This document shows positions 54,401 through 62,379 of a DNA stretch of 64,000 nucleotides, one piece after another (position 1 is the stretch's first letter; each line of letters opens with the position of its first letter). The notes beneath the pieces are model-generated. The model was not told where the DNA came from, searched no databases, and saw only the letters and a program-made list of their open reading frames with translations. The translations under genes and the position numbers were made by a program. Source of the stretch: Verrucomicrobiota bacterium (GTDB lineage: Bacteria; Verrucomicrobiota; Verrucomicrobiia; Opitutales; Opitutaceae). Location: positions 186,001-250,000 of the forward strand of contig JAEKKV010000012.1 in assembly GCA_019510185.1 (NCBI GenBank), in the 5' to 3' direction.

Positions 54401-56335
54401 TCAGGCGGCCTTGTCCTGGGATTTTTCCTTCATCATGAGGCCGAGAAGGGAGTCGAGCAGGCCGTTGCCGCCGGTCTGTCCGGTGACGGAAACGTCGGGC
54501 ACGATGCGTACGCCGCGTTCACCCACGGTCTGCATCAGCTGCATGACGGTGTAGCTCTGCGCGCCGAGCGACTCGACGCCGGCGCGGTAGGCATCGGCCT
54601 TGGCGGTGCCGGTCGCGCGGATCGCGTCGGCTTCGCCGAGCGCCCGCAACCGGATGGATTCGGCCTCGCCGCCTGCCTGTTTGATCGCCGACTGGGCGTG
54701 GAGTTCGGCGATGCGCACGCCTTGGTCGGCGTCGACCATCTGTTGCTGGATATTGGCGAGCGCGGTGGCGCGCACGAGTTCCTGGCGCTGGCACTGCGCG
54801 GATTCCTGGATTTCGTAGGTCTTCTTTTCCTCCTCGGCGATTTTGCGGTCGGTCTGGGTCTTCATCAGCTCGGCCGGCGGGGTGATGTCGCCGATCAAAG
54901 TGTCGATGGCCTGCACGTCATAGGCGGCGAGAGCCTGGCGGATGTGGGCGGACGCCTCGACCTGTCGATCGCTGCGGGCGTTGAGGAAGTCGAGGACGGT
55001 GTGATGCTGGGCCGAGTTGCGGAAATAGTTGCCGACGATCGGCTGGAGCGCGTGATCAACGAGGTTTTGCATCGAGCCGATGCGCGAAATCACCTTGGGG
55101 GCGTCGAGGGCGCCGACATGAATGATCTGCGCGACGTCGAGATTGAACGCGAAGCCGTCGCGCGAGCGCACGGTGATCGAGCTGAGCTTGGCGTCGTAGT
55201 GATGGGCCTCGGTGCGATTGGCCCAGTTGAGCACGATATTGGTCGTGGGCACGAGTTCGACACGCATGATGCGGGTGTTGACGGGGTGCTTGCCGGGGTT
55301 AAGCGGGGTCACCCACACGCCTTTGTGGCCGACGTTGACGAGATCGCCGTGTTTGAATTCGGCGCCGCTCACGTCCTCGTGGGCGAGCCCGACGAAGGAA
55401 ATGACCACGCCGACACTGCCGATGGGGATGGCGAGCATCGGCACCTGTTCCACCCGGACGAACCAGGGATTGAGATTCCACGAGCCAGAGAGGAGCACCT
55501 GTTCCTGCAGGCCGCGGCGGCCGCCGGAGGAGAGGAATGCCTGGGCGTTTTGGAAATTGTCGTGGCCGGCGATGACGGGGCCGGCGATTTCACCGCCTTC
55601 GATGGGCCGGCCGTCGAGCGCGGTCACGATGCCGAGCATGTCGGACTGGACTTGATAAACGCGCAGGTCATCCGCCTCCATGCCGTGCTGGGAGGCGTTG
55701 CGCGTGGTGATGATCTGGAAAAGCGCGGGATTGATGCGATAGGAGCCGGCGGTGAGCAGGCCGAGCTGACGGCCTTTTTCGCCTCCGGCCAGAAGGAATC
55801 TGCGCGCATCCTGGAAGCTGTCGCAGGCGACAATCTTGCCGAGAATCCGTTCGGCGGGGATGGGCGCGCCGGCGGCGGCGACAACGAGGGCGATTTCACC
55901 CGGCGGCACGATGATCATGCCGGCCTTGATAAGACTGTATTGCCAGAATCCGTACCCGAAATGGAGGCCGGGCGGCAGGGTGTCGGCCTGATAGCCAGCC
56001 TCGTCATCGAGCGCGATGAGCCGGCCCGCGGGCAGGCTGCGGCGGGCGAATTTCTTGATAACCACGCCGACCTGATCCTCGCGGATGACCACCATGCCGA
56101 GCAGCAGGGGGGAGGTCAGCAACGCGACCGCACCGAGGGCAACGCACTCGATCCAGGTGTCGGCGAGTATGAAGGCTGACAACAGAACGGCGAAGGCGCC
56201 GCCGCCGAAGGCGAGCCGTCCGGGGACGATTCGGTTTTTGCAGGCGAGTCCGGCGAGCACAAAGCTCGCGCCAACGAGAAAAAGGTGCGCGAGCAAGCCC
56301 GCGGCACCGAGAGGCGAAACGATAAACGAGTTCAT
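54401..56335 (-). CDS. SPFH-domain (flotillin-like) membrane protein
   Basis: This 644-aa protein has three N-terminal hydrophobic helices (about residues 10-85), then an SPFH (band 7) domain with MVVIREDQVGVVIKKFARRS, and a long coiled-coil C-terminus (AEEEKKTYEIQESAQCQRQE ... AEAESIRLRALGEADAIRAT) typical of flotillin/YqiK-type proteins. These scaffold membrane microdomains. The start at 56335 is chosen because a GGAG lies 8 nt upstream and the riboswitch platform precedes it. It is the first gene of the operon with kimA. Confidence 0.87.
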   Translation of the reverse strand: MNSFIVSPLGAAGLLAHLFLVGASFVLAGLACKNRIVPGRLAFGGGAFAVLLSAFILADTWIECVALGAVALLTSPLLLGMVVIREDQVGVVIKKFARRSLPAGRLIALDDEAGYQADTLPPGLHFGYGFWQYSLIKAGMIIVPPGEIALVVAAAGAPIPAERILGKIVACDSFQDARRFLLAGGEKGRQLGLLTAGSYRINPALFQIITTRNASQHGMEADDLRVYQVQSDMLGIVTALDGRPIEGGEIAGPVIAGHDNFQNAQAFLSSGGRRGLQEQVLLSGSWNLNPWFVRVEQVPMLAIPIGSVGVVISFVGLAHEDVSGAEFKHGDLVNVGHKGVWVTPLNPGKHPVNTRIMRVELVPTTNIVLNWANRTEAHHYDAKLSSITVRSRDGFAFNLDVAQIIHVGALDAPKVISRIGSMQNLVDHALQPIVGNYFRNSAQHHTVLDFLNARSDRQVEASAHIRQALAAYDVQAIDTLIGDITPPAELMKTQTDRKIAEEEKKTYEIQESAQCQRQELVRATALANIQQQMVDADQGVRIAELHAQSAIKQAGGEAESIRLRALGEADAIRATGTAKADAYRAGVESLGAQSYTVMQLMQTVGERGVRIVPDVSVTGQTGGNGLLDSLLGLMMKEKSQDKAA

Positions 56336-56340
56336 TTGAC

Positions 56341-56422
56341 TGTCTCCAACAGGCGCCGCCGCGCGGCCGGTATTCCCGGCGACGCAGACGGACGCGGTTA
56401 AAACAGGGAGACCGTGGAGACA
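56341..56422 (-). promoter_or_regulatory. Ribosome-binding site and complementary masking segment
   Basis: On the transcript, TGGAGACA (complement of 56341-56348) contains the GGAG ribosome-binding site, with 8 nt to the ATG at 56335. An upstream segment TGTCTCCA (complement of 56415-56422), about 25 nt after the aptamer, is exactly complementary to it. Pairing would hide the ribosome-binding site. This is a plausible translational expression platform for the adjoining c-di-AMP aptamer. Confidence 0.65.
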
Positions 56423-56447
56423 CCGCACTCGCGGGCCCTAGGGGATC

Positions 56448-56585
56448 ACCCTTCCATTGGCCGACGAGGTTAGCTGACGGGCTTGGTGCTGGAAGGTCAC
56501 CTTGGCCATGGTTGCCCATGGCCGTTCGCCCCGTCCGCCGCGAGAGAGCGCGACGGAAATTTGGGTCCCCCGTGCCGGCATCGAG
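56448..56585 (-). ncRNA. c-di-AMP riboswitch (ydaO/yuaA class) before SPFH-kimA
   Basis: On the minus strand, the conserved aptamer parts occur in order: CGGGGGACCCAA (complement of 56561-56572), a stem-loop, GGGGCGAACGG (56522-56532), a perfect 8-bp stem GGCCATGG / CCATGGCC capped by GCAA (56504-56523), CCTTCC (56491-56496), CCGTCAGCTAACCTCGT (56464-56480) and GGAAGG (56450-56455). The first and fifth elements match the B. subtilis ydaO consensus as I recall it almost base for base. CCTTCC pairs with GGAAGG, where B. subtilis uses a different pair, so pairing is kept. It lies about 115 nt upstream of the SPFH gene. Nothing else recognisable is seen in the 56586-56779 remainder. Confidence 0.92.
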
Positions 56586-56779
56586 GAAGCGATGACGGCT
56601 TAGGCTGAGAATCCGAAAAGAACGTGGCGAGCATGCGTCCGCTTCCCGCGTGGGCAAGTTTTGTGACACCCTAGCCCGGGTAAGTGTCTGTTAAATTAGC
56701 ACTTTCGTTTAAAAAACAACCGCAAGTGGGCTGAAATCTTTAAGCTCTCATTTGGCCAAGGGCCTGCCTATCGTGCCGT

Positions 56780-58630
56780 ATGGAAAAACGCAAATTTGCC
56801 GAGCTGGGGTTGTCCGCCGAGCTGTTGAAGGCCGTGGACAAGATGGGCTTTGAAGAGGCTTCACCCATCCAGACGGCCGTCATTCCGCTGCTGCTGGCTG
56901 GCAAGGATGTCGTCGGCCAGTCGGCCACCGGTTCGGGCAAGACCGCGGCGTTCGGGGTGCCGGCGGTGGAGAAGGTCGATCCGAAGAAGAAGGTCGTGCA
57001 GGTGCTCATCCTTTGCCCGACGCGCGAACTCGCGGTTCAGGTCGCCGAGGAAATTGCCAAACTCGCCTTCTTCAAGACCGGCGTGCGCGAGGTGCCCATC
57101 TTTGGCGGCCAATCCTACGACCGCCAGTTTCGCGCGCTCGAGGCCGGCGCGCAGATCGTCATTGGAACCCCCGGTCGCGTCATGGACCACATGGAGCGTG
57201 GCACGCTGCGTCTCGACAACTTGAGGATGGTCATCCTCGACGAGTGCGACCGCATGCTCGACATGGGCTTTCGCGACGACATCGAGAAAATCCTTTCGGA
57301 AACGCCGGCCACGCGCCAGTCGCTCTTCTTTTCCGCCACGATGCCGCCCGCCATTCAGGCGATGATCAACCGCTTCCTGCCGAATCCCGAGTGGGTCAAA
57401 ATCGCCGCGCAGGCGCAAAACGCGCCGAAGGTCGATCAGGTCTATTTCGAGGTGGACCGTCGCTACAAGATCGACGTGCTGACGCGTCTGATTGACCTGC
57501 ACGACTTCCGTTACGGCATTATTTTTTGTTCCACCAAGGTGATGGTGGATGAACTTGACGAGCACCTGCATGCGCGCGGCTACGCCACGGACCGTTTGCA
57601 CGGCGACATCACCCAGGCGCAGCGCACGCGGGTGATGGAGAAGTTCAAGCGGCGCGGCTTCGAGTTTCTGGTGGCGACCGACGTGGCCGCGCGCGGTCTC
57701 GACGTCGATGATCTTGAAGTGGTCTTCAACTTTGACCTGCCGAACGACGCCGAGGACTACACGCATCGCGTGGGCCGCACGGGCCGCGCCGGTCGTGAGG
57801 GCAAGGCGTTCACGTTTGTCTCGGGCCGCGAAATCTACGGTCTGCAAAACATGATTCGCTACGGGAAGCTGAAGATCCGTCGCGAGAACGTGCCCTCGCT
57901 CGACCAGGTCGAGGAGGCGCGCGAGAACGTGTTTTTTGAAAAGGTGCGCGGGGTCCTTGAGGCCGGCAAATATATCAAGCAGGACCGGTTTATCGACCGT
58001 CTGATCGAGCAAGGCTTTGCGAGCACCGACGTCGTGTCGGCGTTGCTGCATATGATGCACGGCGGCGAGAAACCCGAGCCGGCGGCCTCCGCGGGCAACG
58101 CTCCGGCCAAGGCTGCGTCGCGTCCCGCCCCCGCGGCGCATGTGGCCGCGCCCGCTTATGAAAGTGAGGCGCCGCGCGCGGTGCCGGCGGCCTTTGCGAA
58201 GGTGGCAAAGGCCAAGATCGCCGCCCCGGCTTCGCACCAGCCGGTTGAAAAATCGTCAGCCCCGTCCCTCGATCCGGAGGAAAAAGAACGGGTGCTCTTT
58301 GAAAACGAGGAGTCGTCTCCGGCCCGCCCGACGAAGCAGAAGTTCGAGCGCGCCGCCCGCACCGGCCGCGAGCCGGGCATGACCACGCTGTTTTTCAACG
58401 TGGGTCGCAAGCAGCTGATCACGCCGGCCGACATCGTCGGCAAGATCGCGGGCGTGACCCGGCTGCCCGCCAATGTGGTGGGTGCGATGGATATTCACCA
58501 GCGGCACACGCTCGTGGATGTGGCTGCGGAGCACGCTCCGTTGATTCTGCAAAAGCTCGCCGGCATCCGGGTGAAGAACGTGTCGCTGGCTCCGGCGGTG
58601 GCCACCGACGCGGACCGGGCGGCGGAGTAA
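56780..58630 (+). CDS. DEAD-box RNA helicase with DbpA-type RNA-binding domain
   Basis: This 616-aa helicase has motif I ATGSGKT, PTRELAVQ, motif II DECD (VILDECDRMLDMGF), SAT, and HRVGRTGRAG. A Pro/Ala-rich linker (about 430-525) leads to a C-terminal DbpA-like RRM domain (about 530-600; TTLFFNVGRKQLITPADIVG, GAMDIHQRHTLVDV). Such helicases (DbpA/CsdA/CshA type) act in ribosome assembly and cold adaptation. The upstream region (56600-56779) is AT-rich, and could be a long leader. This is the second DEAD-box gene within 6 kb. Confidence 0.93.
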   Translation: MEKRKFAELGLSAELLKAVDKMGFEEASPIQTAVIPLLLAGKDVVGQSATGSGKTAAFGVPAVEKVDPKKKVVQVLILCPTRELAVQVAEEIAKLAFFKTGVREVPIFGGQSYDRQFRALEAGAQIVIGTPGRVMDHMERGTLRLDNLRMVILDECDRMLDMGFRDDIEKILSETPATRQSLFFSATMPPAIQAMINRFLPNPEWVKIAAQAQNAPKVDQVYFEVDRRYKIDVLTRLIDLHDFRYGIIFCSTKVMVDELDEHLHARGYATDRLHGDITQAQRTRVMEKFKRRGFEFLVATDVAARGLDVDDLEVVFNFDLPNDAEDYTHRVGRTGRAGREGKAFTFVSGREIYGLQNMIRYGKLKIRRENVPSLDQVEEARENVFFEKVRGVLEAGKYIKQDRFIDRLIEQGFASTDVVSALLHMMHGGEKPEPAASAGNAPAKAASRPAPAAHVAAPAYESEAPRAVPAAFAKVAKAKIAAPASHQPVEKSSAPSLDPEEKERVLFENEESSPARPTKQKFERAARTGREPGMTTLFFNVGRKQLITPADIVGKIAGVTRLPANVVGAMDIHQRHTLVDVAAEHAPLILQKLAGIRVKNVSLAPAVATDADRAAE

Positions 58631-58751
58631 GATGGCGGACGGGACGGGCTCGTCAGCACGAGCTCGCCCGCTCTCCGAGTGCGCTGTCACGCGTTCTTCA
58701 CGGCGAGAACCTTGACAGGTCTCCAAGTGGTCCCTACTCGGAAGAGCCCAT

Positions 58752-59369
58752 ATGGAGGCTGTGCTTGATCAACCGGTGTTGGTCCTCAATCGCCTGTGGC
58801 AGGCGGTGAACGTCGTCGGCGCCCGGCGCGCTTTTGCGCTGCTGGCCCGGGGGCATGCCAGCGTCGTCCATCATCACGAGGATGATTTCCGCATTTTCAA
58901 CCTCATGGACTGGGTGGATTTCTCGCAGAGCAATCCGCCGATCGAGCACATGGACACGGTGCGCACGCCCCGCACCACGATCCGCCTGCCGCGCGTGATC
59001 CTGCTGGCCTATTTCGACCGTCTGCCGTGCAAGGAGCTCAAGCTCACGCGCAACAATGTCTTCGAGCGCGACAAGGAAACTTGCCAGTATTGCGGGAAGA
59101 CTTTCGAGCGGGAGGACCTCAATCTCGACCACGTCATCCCGCGCGATTTCGGCGGCAAGACCACTTGGGAAAACATTGTGTGCTCTTGCATCAAGTGTAA
59201 CTCGAAGAAGGCCAATCGCCTTCCGCACGAGGCGCACATGCGGCTCATCCGCAAGCCGGTGCGCCCCAAGTGGCGGCCGGTCATCTCGCTGGTGCTGGGC
59301 AACCAGGAGCGCGAGCGTTGGAAGGATTTCCTGGATCTGGCCTACTGGAACGTGGAGCTGGAGGACTGA
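58752..59369 (+). CDS. HNH endonuclease-like protein
   Basis: This 205-aa protein has an HNH zinc-finger nuclease domain: CQYCGKTFEREDLNLDHVIP, RDFGGKTTWENIVCSCIKCN and SKKANRLPHEAHMRLIRKP. The CxxC / CxxxxC pairs bind zinc and DH/N/H residues form the ββα-metal site. The N-terminal part (VLVLNRLWQAVNVVGARRAF) is the family's usual leader. Related chromosomal HNH proteins lie far from mobile elements, and the target is unknown. It follows the helicase by 121 bp; a T-less hairpin lies between. Confidence 0.9.
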   Translation: MEAVLDQPVLVLNRLWQAVNVVGARRAFALLARGHASVVHHHEDDFRIFNLMDWVDFSQSNPPIEHMDTVRTPRTTIRLPRVILLAYFDRLPCKELKLTRNNVFERDKETCQYCGKTFEREDLNLDHVIPRDFGGKTTWENIVCSCIKCNSKKANRLPHEAHMRLIRKPVRPKWRPVISLVLGNQERERWKDFLDLAYWNVELED

Positions 59370-59378
59370 GTTCCGCGG

Positions 59379-60287
59379 TCACGCCCGTTTTTTGAGGAAG
59401 GCAGCGACTGCGTCGGGCTGATCGGTGAAAAGGCCGTCGAGTCCGGTTTCATCCAGCAGGGCGTGCAGCGCGGCGTCGGCGGTCGGGAAACCTTTGGGCA
59501 GGGCGTCGGTGCGGAACGTGTAGCCGTGCACCGCCAAGCGGGCGGCATGGGCGGCGGTGACGAACGCCGTGCCGTCCACCTCAGGCAGAAGGCGATCCAG
59601 ATTGATGGCGACGGCCGAGGCGTAGGTGGCGATGGCGCGGAGGCCATCGGGGGTGCGCATCCGGTCGTAATCGCAGGCGGCCTCGTTCCAGGCGTTTTCT
59701 CCGAGGAGCTGGGTGAGGCGAAGGGCGGTTTTAAAATCGGTGCGCAGGCGTTTGAGGACGGCGGGGTCGAAGCTTTCGACGATGACGGGATCGTCGGCGC
59801 GGGAGAGGCTGTGGCGGGCGAGGCAGGCGAGGGTGGTGGCGGCGAGATCGCGACCGGCGGCGGCGTGCCAAGCGGGGGATTTCAACTCCAGGTAGAGTTG
59901 CACGGTGCGACCGGCGGCGCGGTTGAGCGCGGCCAGCTGGTCGAGATGTTCGTCGAGAGTCGCGAGCGGTTCGGAGGGATGGGCGCGCGGAGCGGGGCCG
60001 GGCTGGCGCGGACCGATGCTCAGCGTGCGGAGTTCGGCCCAGTCGAGATCCAGCACGTAAGTGAGCCCATCCGCCCGCTGGCGGCCGGGAAAACGCGCGG
60101 CTGCGAGGGTGAGTTCATCGAGATGAAGATCGTGGCAGACGACGAGGGCGTTGTCGCGGGAGAGCACGACATCGAGTTCGATAAAATCGGCGCCTTGGGC
60201 ATGCGCGAGGGCGGCGGAGGCGAGCGAATTCTCCGCCCGATAACCGCAGGCGCCGCGATGGCCGATGATCAGGGGGCGGGAAGGCAT
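59379..60287 (-). CDS. Glycerophosphodiester phosphodiesterase
   Basis: This 302-aa TIM-barrel enzyme hydrolyses glycerophosphodiesters to sn-glycerol-3-phosphate. Motifs are IIGHRGACGYRAENSLASAA (HRG..aEN), DFIELDVVLSRDNALVVCHD (ELD...HD) and LYLELKSPAWH (E.K). No signal peptide is seen, so it is cytosolic, like UgpQ. Convergent with the HNH gene; upstream lies the kinase-linked small gene. Confidence 0.93.
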   Translation of the reverse strand: MPSRPLIIGHRGACGYRAENSLASAALAHAQGADFIELDVVLSRDNALVVCHDLHLDELTLAAARFPGRQRADGLTYVLDLDWAELRTLSIGPRQPGPAPRAHPSEPLATLDEHLDQLAALNRAAGRTVQLYLELKSPAWHAAAGRDLAATTLACLARHSLSRADDPVIVESFDPAVLKRLRTDFKTALRLTQLLGENAWNEAACDYDRMRTPDGLRAIATYASAVAINLDRLLPEVDGTAFVTAAHAARLAVHGYTFRTDALPKGFPTADAALHALLDETGLDGLFTDQPDAVAAFLKKRA

Positions 60288-60312
60288 GGAGCTCGGCCTG
60301 CGACGCGAATGC

Positions 60313-60489
60313 TTAATCGGGCTTTTGCTGGCGGATGACAGCGAAGACGATGACGGCGGCGATGAGATCGGACGCGGCTACGACGAGGCGCAAGGGCAGG
60401 GGAAGCGGCAGGCGCAGAATGACCAGGGAGGACAGAATCAAAACCCCGATCGCCAACGTCACGATCTGTTTTCTAGGGGAGGCGCTCAT
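60313..60489 (-). CDS. 58-aa two-helix membrane protein coupled to the kinase
   Basis: This short frame begins MSASPRKQIVTLAIGVLILS and has two hydrophobic segments (about residues 9-26 and 33-52), ending RQQKPD. Its ATG overlaps the kinase stop as ATGA (60486-60489), which supports real translation. No family is recognised. It may anchor or sense for the kinase, which has no membrane helix of its own. Confidence 0.65.
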   Translation of the reverse strand: MSASPRKQIVTLAIGVLILSSLVILRLPLPLPLRLVVAASDLIAAVIVFAVIRQQKPD

Positions 60490-62213
60490 ACGGTGAGAGG
60501 CAGGGCCAGGCGCATGGTGGTACCGGCCGGGCTGGTGGCGAGGAGCGTGATGTCGCCATGGTGGCTGAGGAGGATGCGCTTGGCGATGGCGAGGCCGAGG
60601 CCGGTGCCGTCGGCGCGGCCGGAGAGAAACGAGTCGAAGATGTGCTCGCGGAGCTCCGCCGGGATGCCGCGGCCGGTGTCGATGATATCCACGAGGGCAA
60701 AATGCGCGCCGGCGCGGTCCTCGGTGCCGCAGCGGATGGTGATGGTGCCCCCGTCGGGCATGGCCTGCATGGAGTTGAGCAGGAGATTGAGCACGACCTG
60801 CTGGATCTGGCCTTTGTGCACGTCGACCACGAGCTGGCGGGCGGGCGGCTCGAAGCGGAGGTGGATCTTGTTTTGGGCGAGCTTGAGGCGGATGAGCACG
60901 ATCGTGTCGCCGATCATGTCGGCGAGCGACCAGCGCGAATGGATGCTGGCGGGAGCCTTGGCGAAACTCAGCACGCGCGAGACGATGGCTTCGAGCTGGT
61001 CGAGTTTTTCACTGATGACGCGGACGTCGGTGCGGCGGGGATCGTCCCCGGGAAACTCGAGGTTGAGGTAGCCGAAGAGGAGCTTGATGACCGTGAGCGG
61101 ATTGCGGATCTCGTGGGCGATCTCGGCGGCGAGAAGACCGAGGGTGGTGAGCTGTTCGTTTTTGCGGAGGGATTCTTCGCTTTGGAAAACGCGCGAGTAG
61201 AGGCGGGAATTTTGCAGGGCGACGGCACCGAGACTGGCGAGGGCGGCGAGCAGGCGTTTCTCGTCGTTGTTAAAGCGATGGACGTGATCGGTGAACACGG
61301 CGAGCACCCCGATGACCTCGTTCTCGTAGAGCATGGGCGCCGCGAGGACGGAGCGCAGGCTCTCGTCGTGCGGGAGGTCGATGACGTCGCGGAACTCGGG
61401 GGACTGGATATTGGCGAACTCGACCTGCTTGCGCGTGTGGATGACGGAAGCGGTGAGGCAGGATTCGAGCGGCAGGTTGGTTTCGGGCAGCGGAAGGATG
61501 ACGGTGCTCGTGAGCGAGACGAGTTGCAGAGTCTGGCGCGGCGAGTCGTAGAGATAGAAGGCGCAGGCGCGGCTGTTGGTCATCAGGCGGGCGTCGCGCG
61601 TGATGGTGTCGAAAAGTTCCTGCTGCTCGAGTTTGCCGACGAGGGACTGGCCGATGGTGATGAGCGATTCGAGCTGACGGGCCTTGCCGCTGAGGTGGCG
61701 CAATTGCCAGAGGCGCTGCATGACGGCAGTCGCCTCCTCGGCGAGGCGGACGAGGAGGGCGAGGTCGGTCTCGGTGAAGCCGCCGAGAACATCGCTGTCG
61801 ACGTTGATGACGCCGAGGACCTGACCGCCGCCTTCGAGCATGGGCACGGCCATCTCGCTGCGGACTTCCTGGCGCAGGGCGATGTAGCGCGAGTCGGCGG
61901 CAACGTTGGTGACGAGTTGGGGACGTCCGTGAAACGCCACCCAGCCGGTGATGCCTTGGCCGAGGCGCAGGCTGACTTCGTCGCTGTCGGGCGGGAGGCC
62001 TTGCAGGACGTCGATTTCAAGTTTTCCGGTGTCGGGATTGAGCAGCGAGATGGTGCCGGAGGAGGCGCGGAGGACGTCGATGGCGACGGCGAGGATGGCC
62101 GTGAGGGCTTCGCGCGGATCGTCGAGGCGGCCGGCGATGCTGCTGACGCGGTAGAGGGCCTCGTAGACCTTGGGATTGAGGGCCGGGAGCACTGGCTGGG
62201 GATCACTGGCCAC
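60486..62213 (-). CDS. Cytosolic GAF-GAF sensor histidine kinase
   Basis: This 575-aa kinase has two GAF domains (about residues 25-170 and 190-335), a dimerisation/phospho-acceptor box LLAAEIAHEIRNPLTVIKLL (His in AHEIRNPL) and an ATP-binding domain with QQVVLNLLLNSMQAMPDGGT (N box), DTGRGIPAEL and GRADGTGLGLAIAKR (G boxes). There is no membrane segment. No response regulator gene is adjacent. It overlaps the 58-aa gene downstream by 4 bp. Signal unknown; GAF domains often bind small ligands. Confidence 0.93.
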   Translation of the reverse strand: MASDPQPVLPALNPKVYEALYRVSSIAGRLDDPREALTAILAVAIDVLRASSGTISLLNPDTGKLEIDVLQGLPPDSDEVSLRLGQGITGWVAFHGRPQLVTNVAADSRYIALRQEVRSEMAVPMLEGGGQVLGVINVDSDVLGGFTETDLALLVRLAEEATAVMQRLWQLRHLSGKARQLESLITIGQSLVGKLEQQELFDTITRDARLMTNSRACAFYLYDSPRQTLQLVSLTSTVILPLPETNLPLESCLTASVIHTRKQVEFANIQSPEFRDVIDLPHDESLRSVLAAPMLYENEVIGVLAVFTDHVHRFNNDEKRLLAALASLGAVALQNSRLYSRVFQSEESLRKNEQLTTLGLLAAEIAHEIRNPLTVIKLLFGYLNLEFPGDDPRRTDVRVISEKLDQLEAIVSRVLSFAKAPASIHSRWSLADMIGDTIVLIRLKLAQNKIHLRFEPPARQLVVDVHKGQIQQVVLNLLLNSMQAMPDGGTITIRCGTEDRAGAHFALVDIIDTGRGIPAELREHIFDSFLSGRADGTGLGLAIAKRILLSHHGDITLLATSPAGTTMRLALPLTV

Positions 62214-62379
62214 GGCGGGTGGTTTTGAAGGCTGTCATCGCAGGAACGACGATTTCAGCGACGGCACGCATTGCTTCGCGGATCATGCTGGCATCGAAAC
62301 GGAGCCGGCCGGCTGACGCCAGCCCAACCCGTTTCCATCCTCATGCCGGGACAGCCTGCGCACCGTCGCCTGGTTTCAT

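Noticed and set aside
58652..58667. GCTCGT/ACGAGC hairpin after the DbpA-type helicase as a terminator
   Set aside because: It has a short stem and no T-run on either strand.
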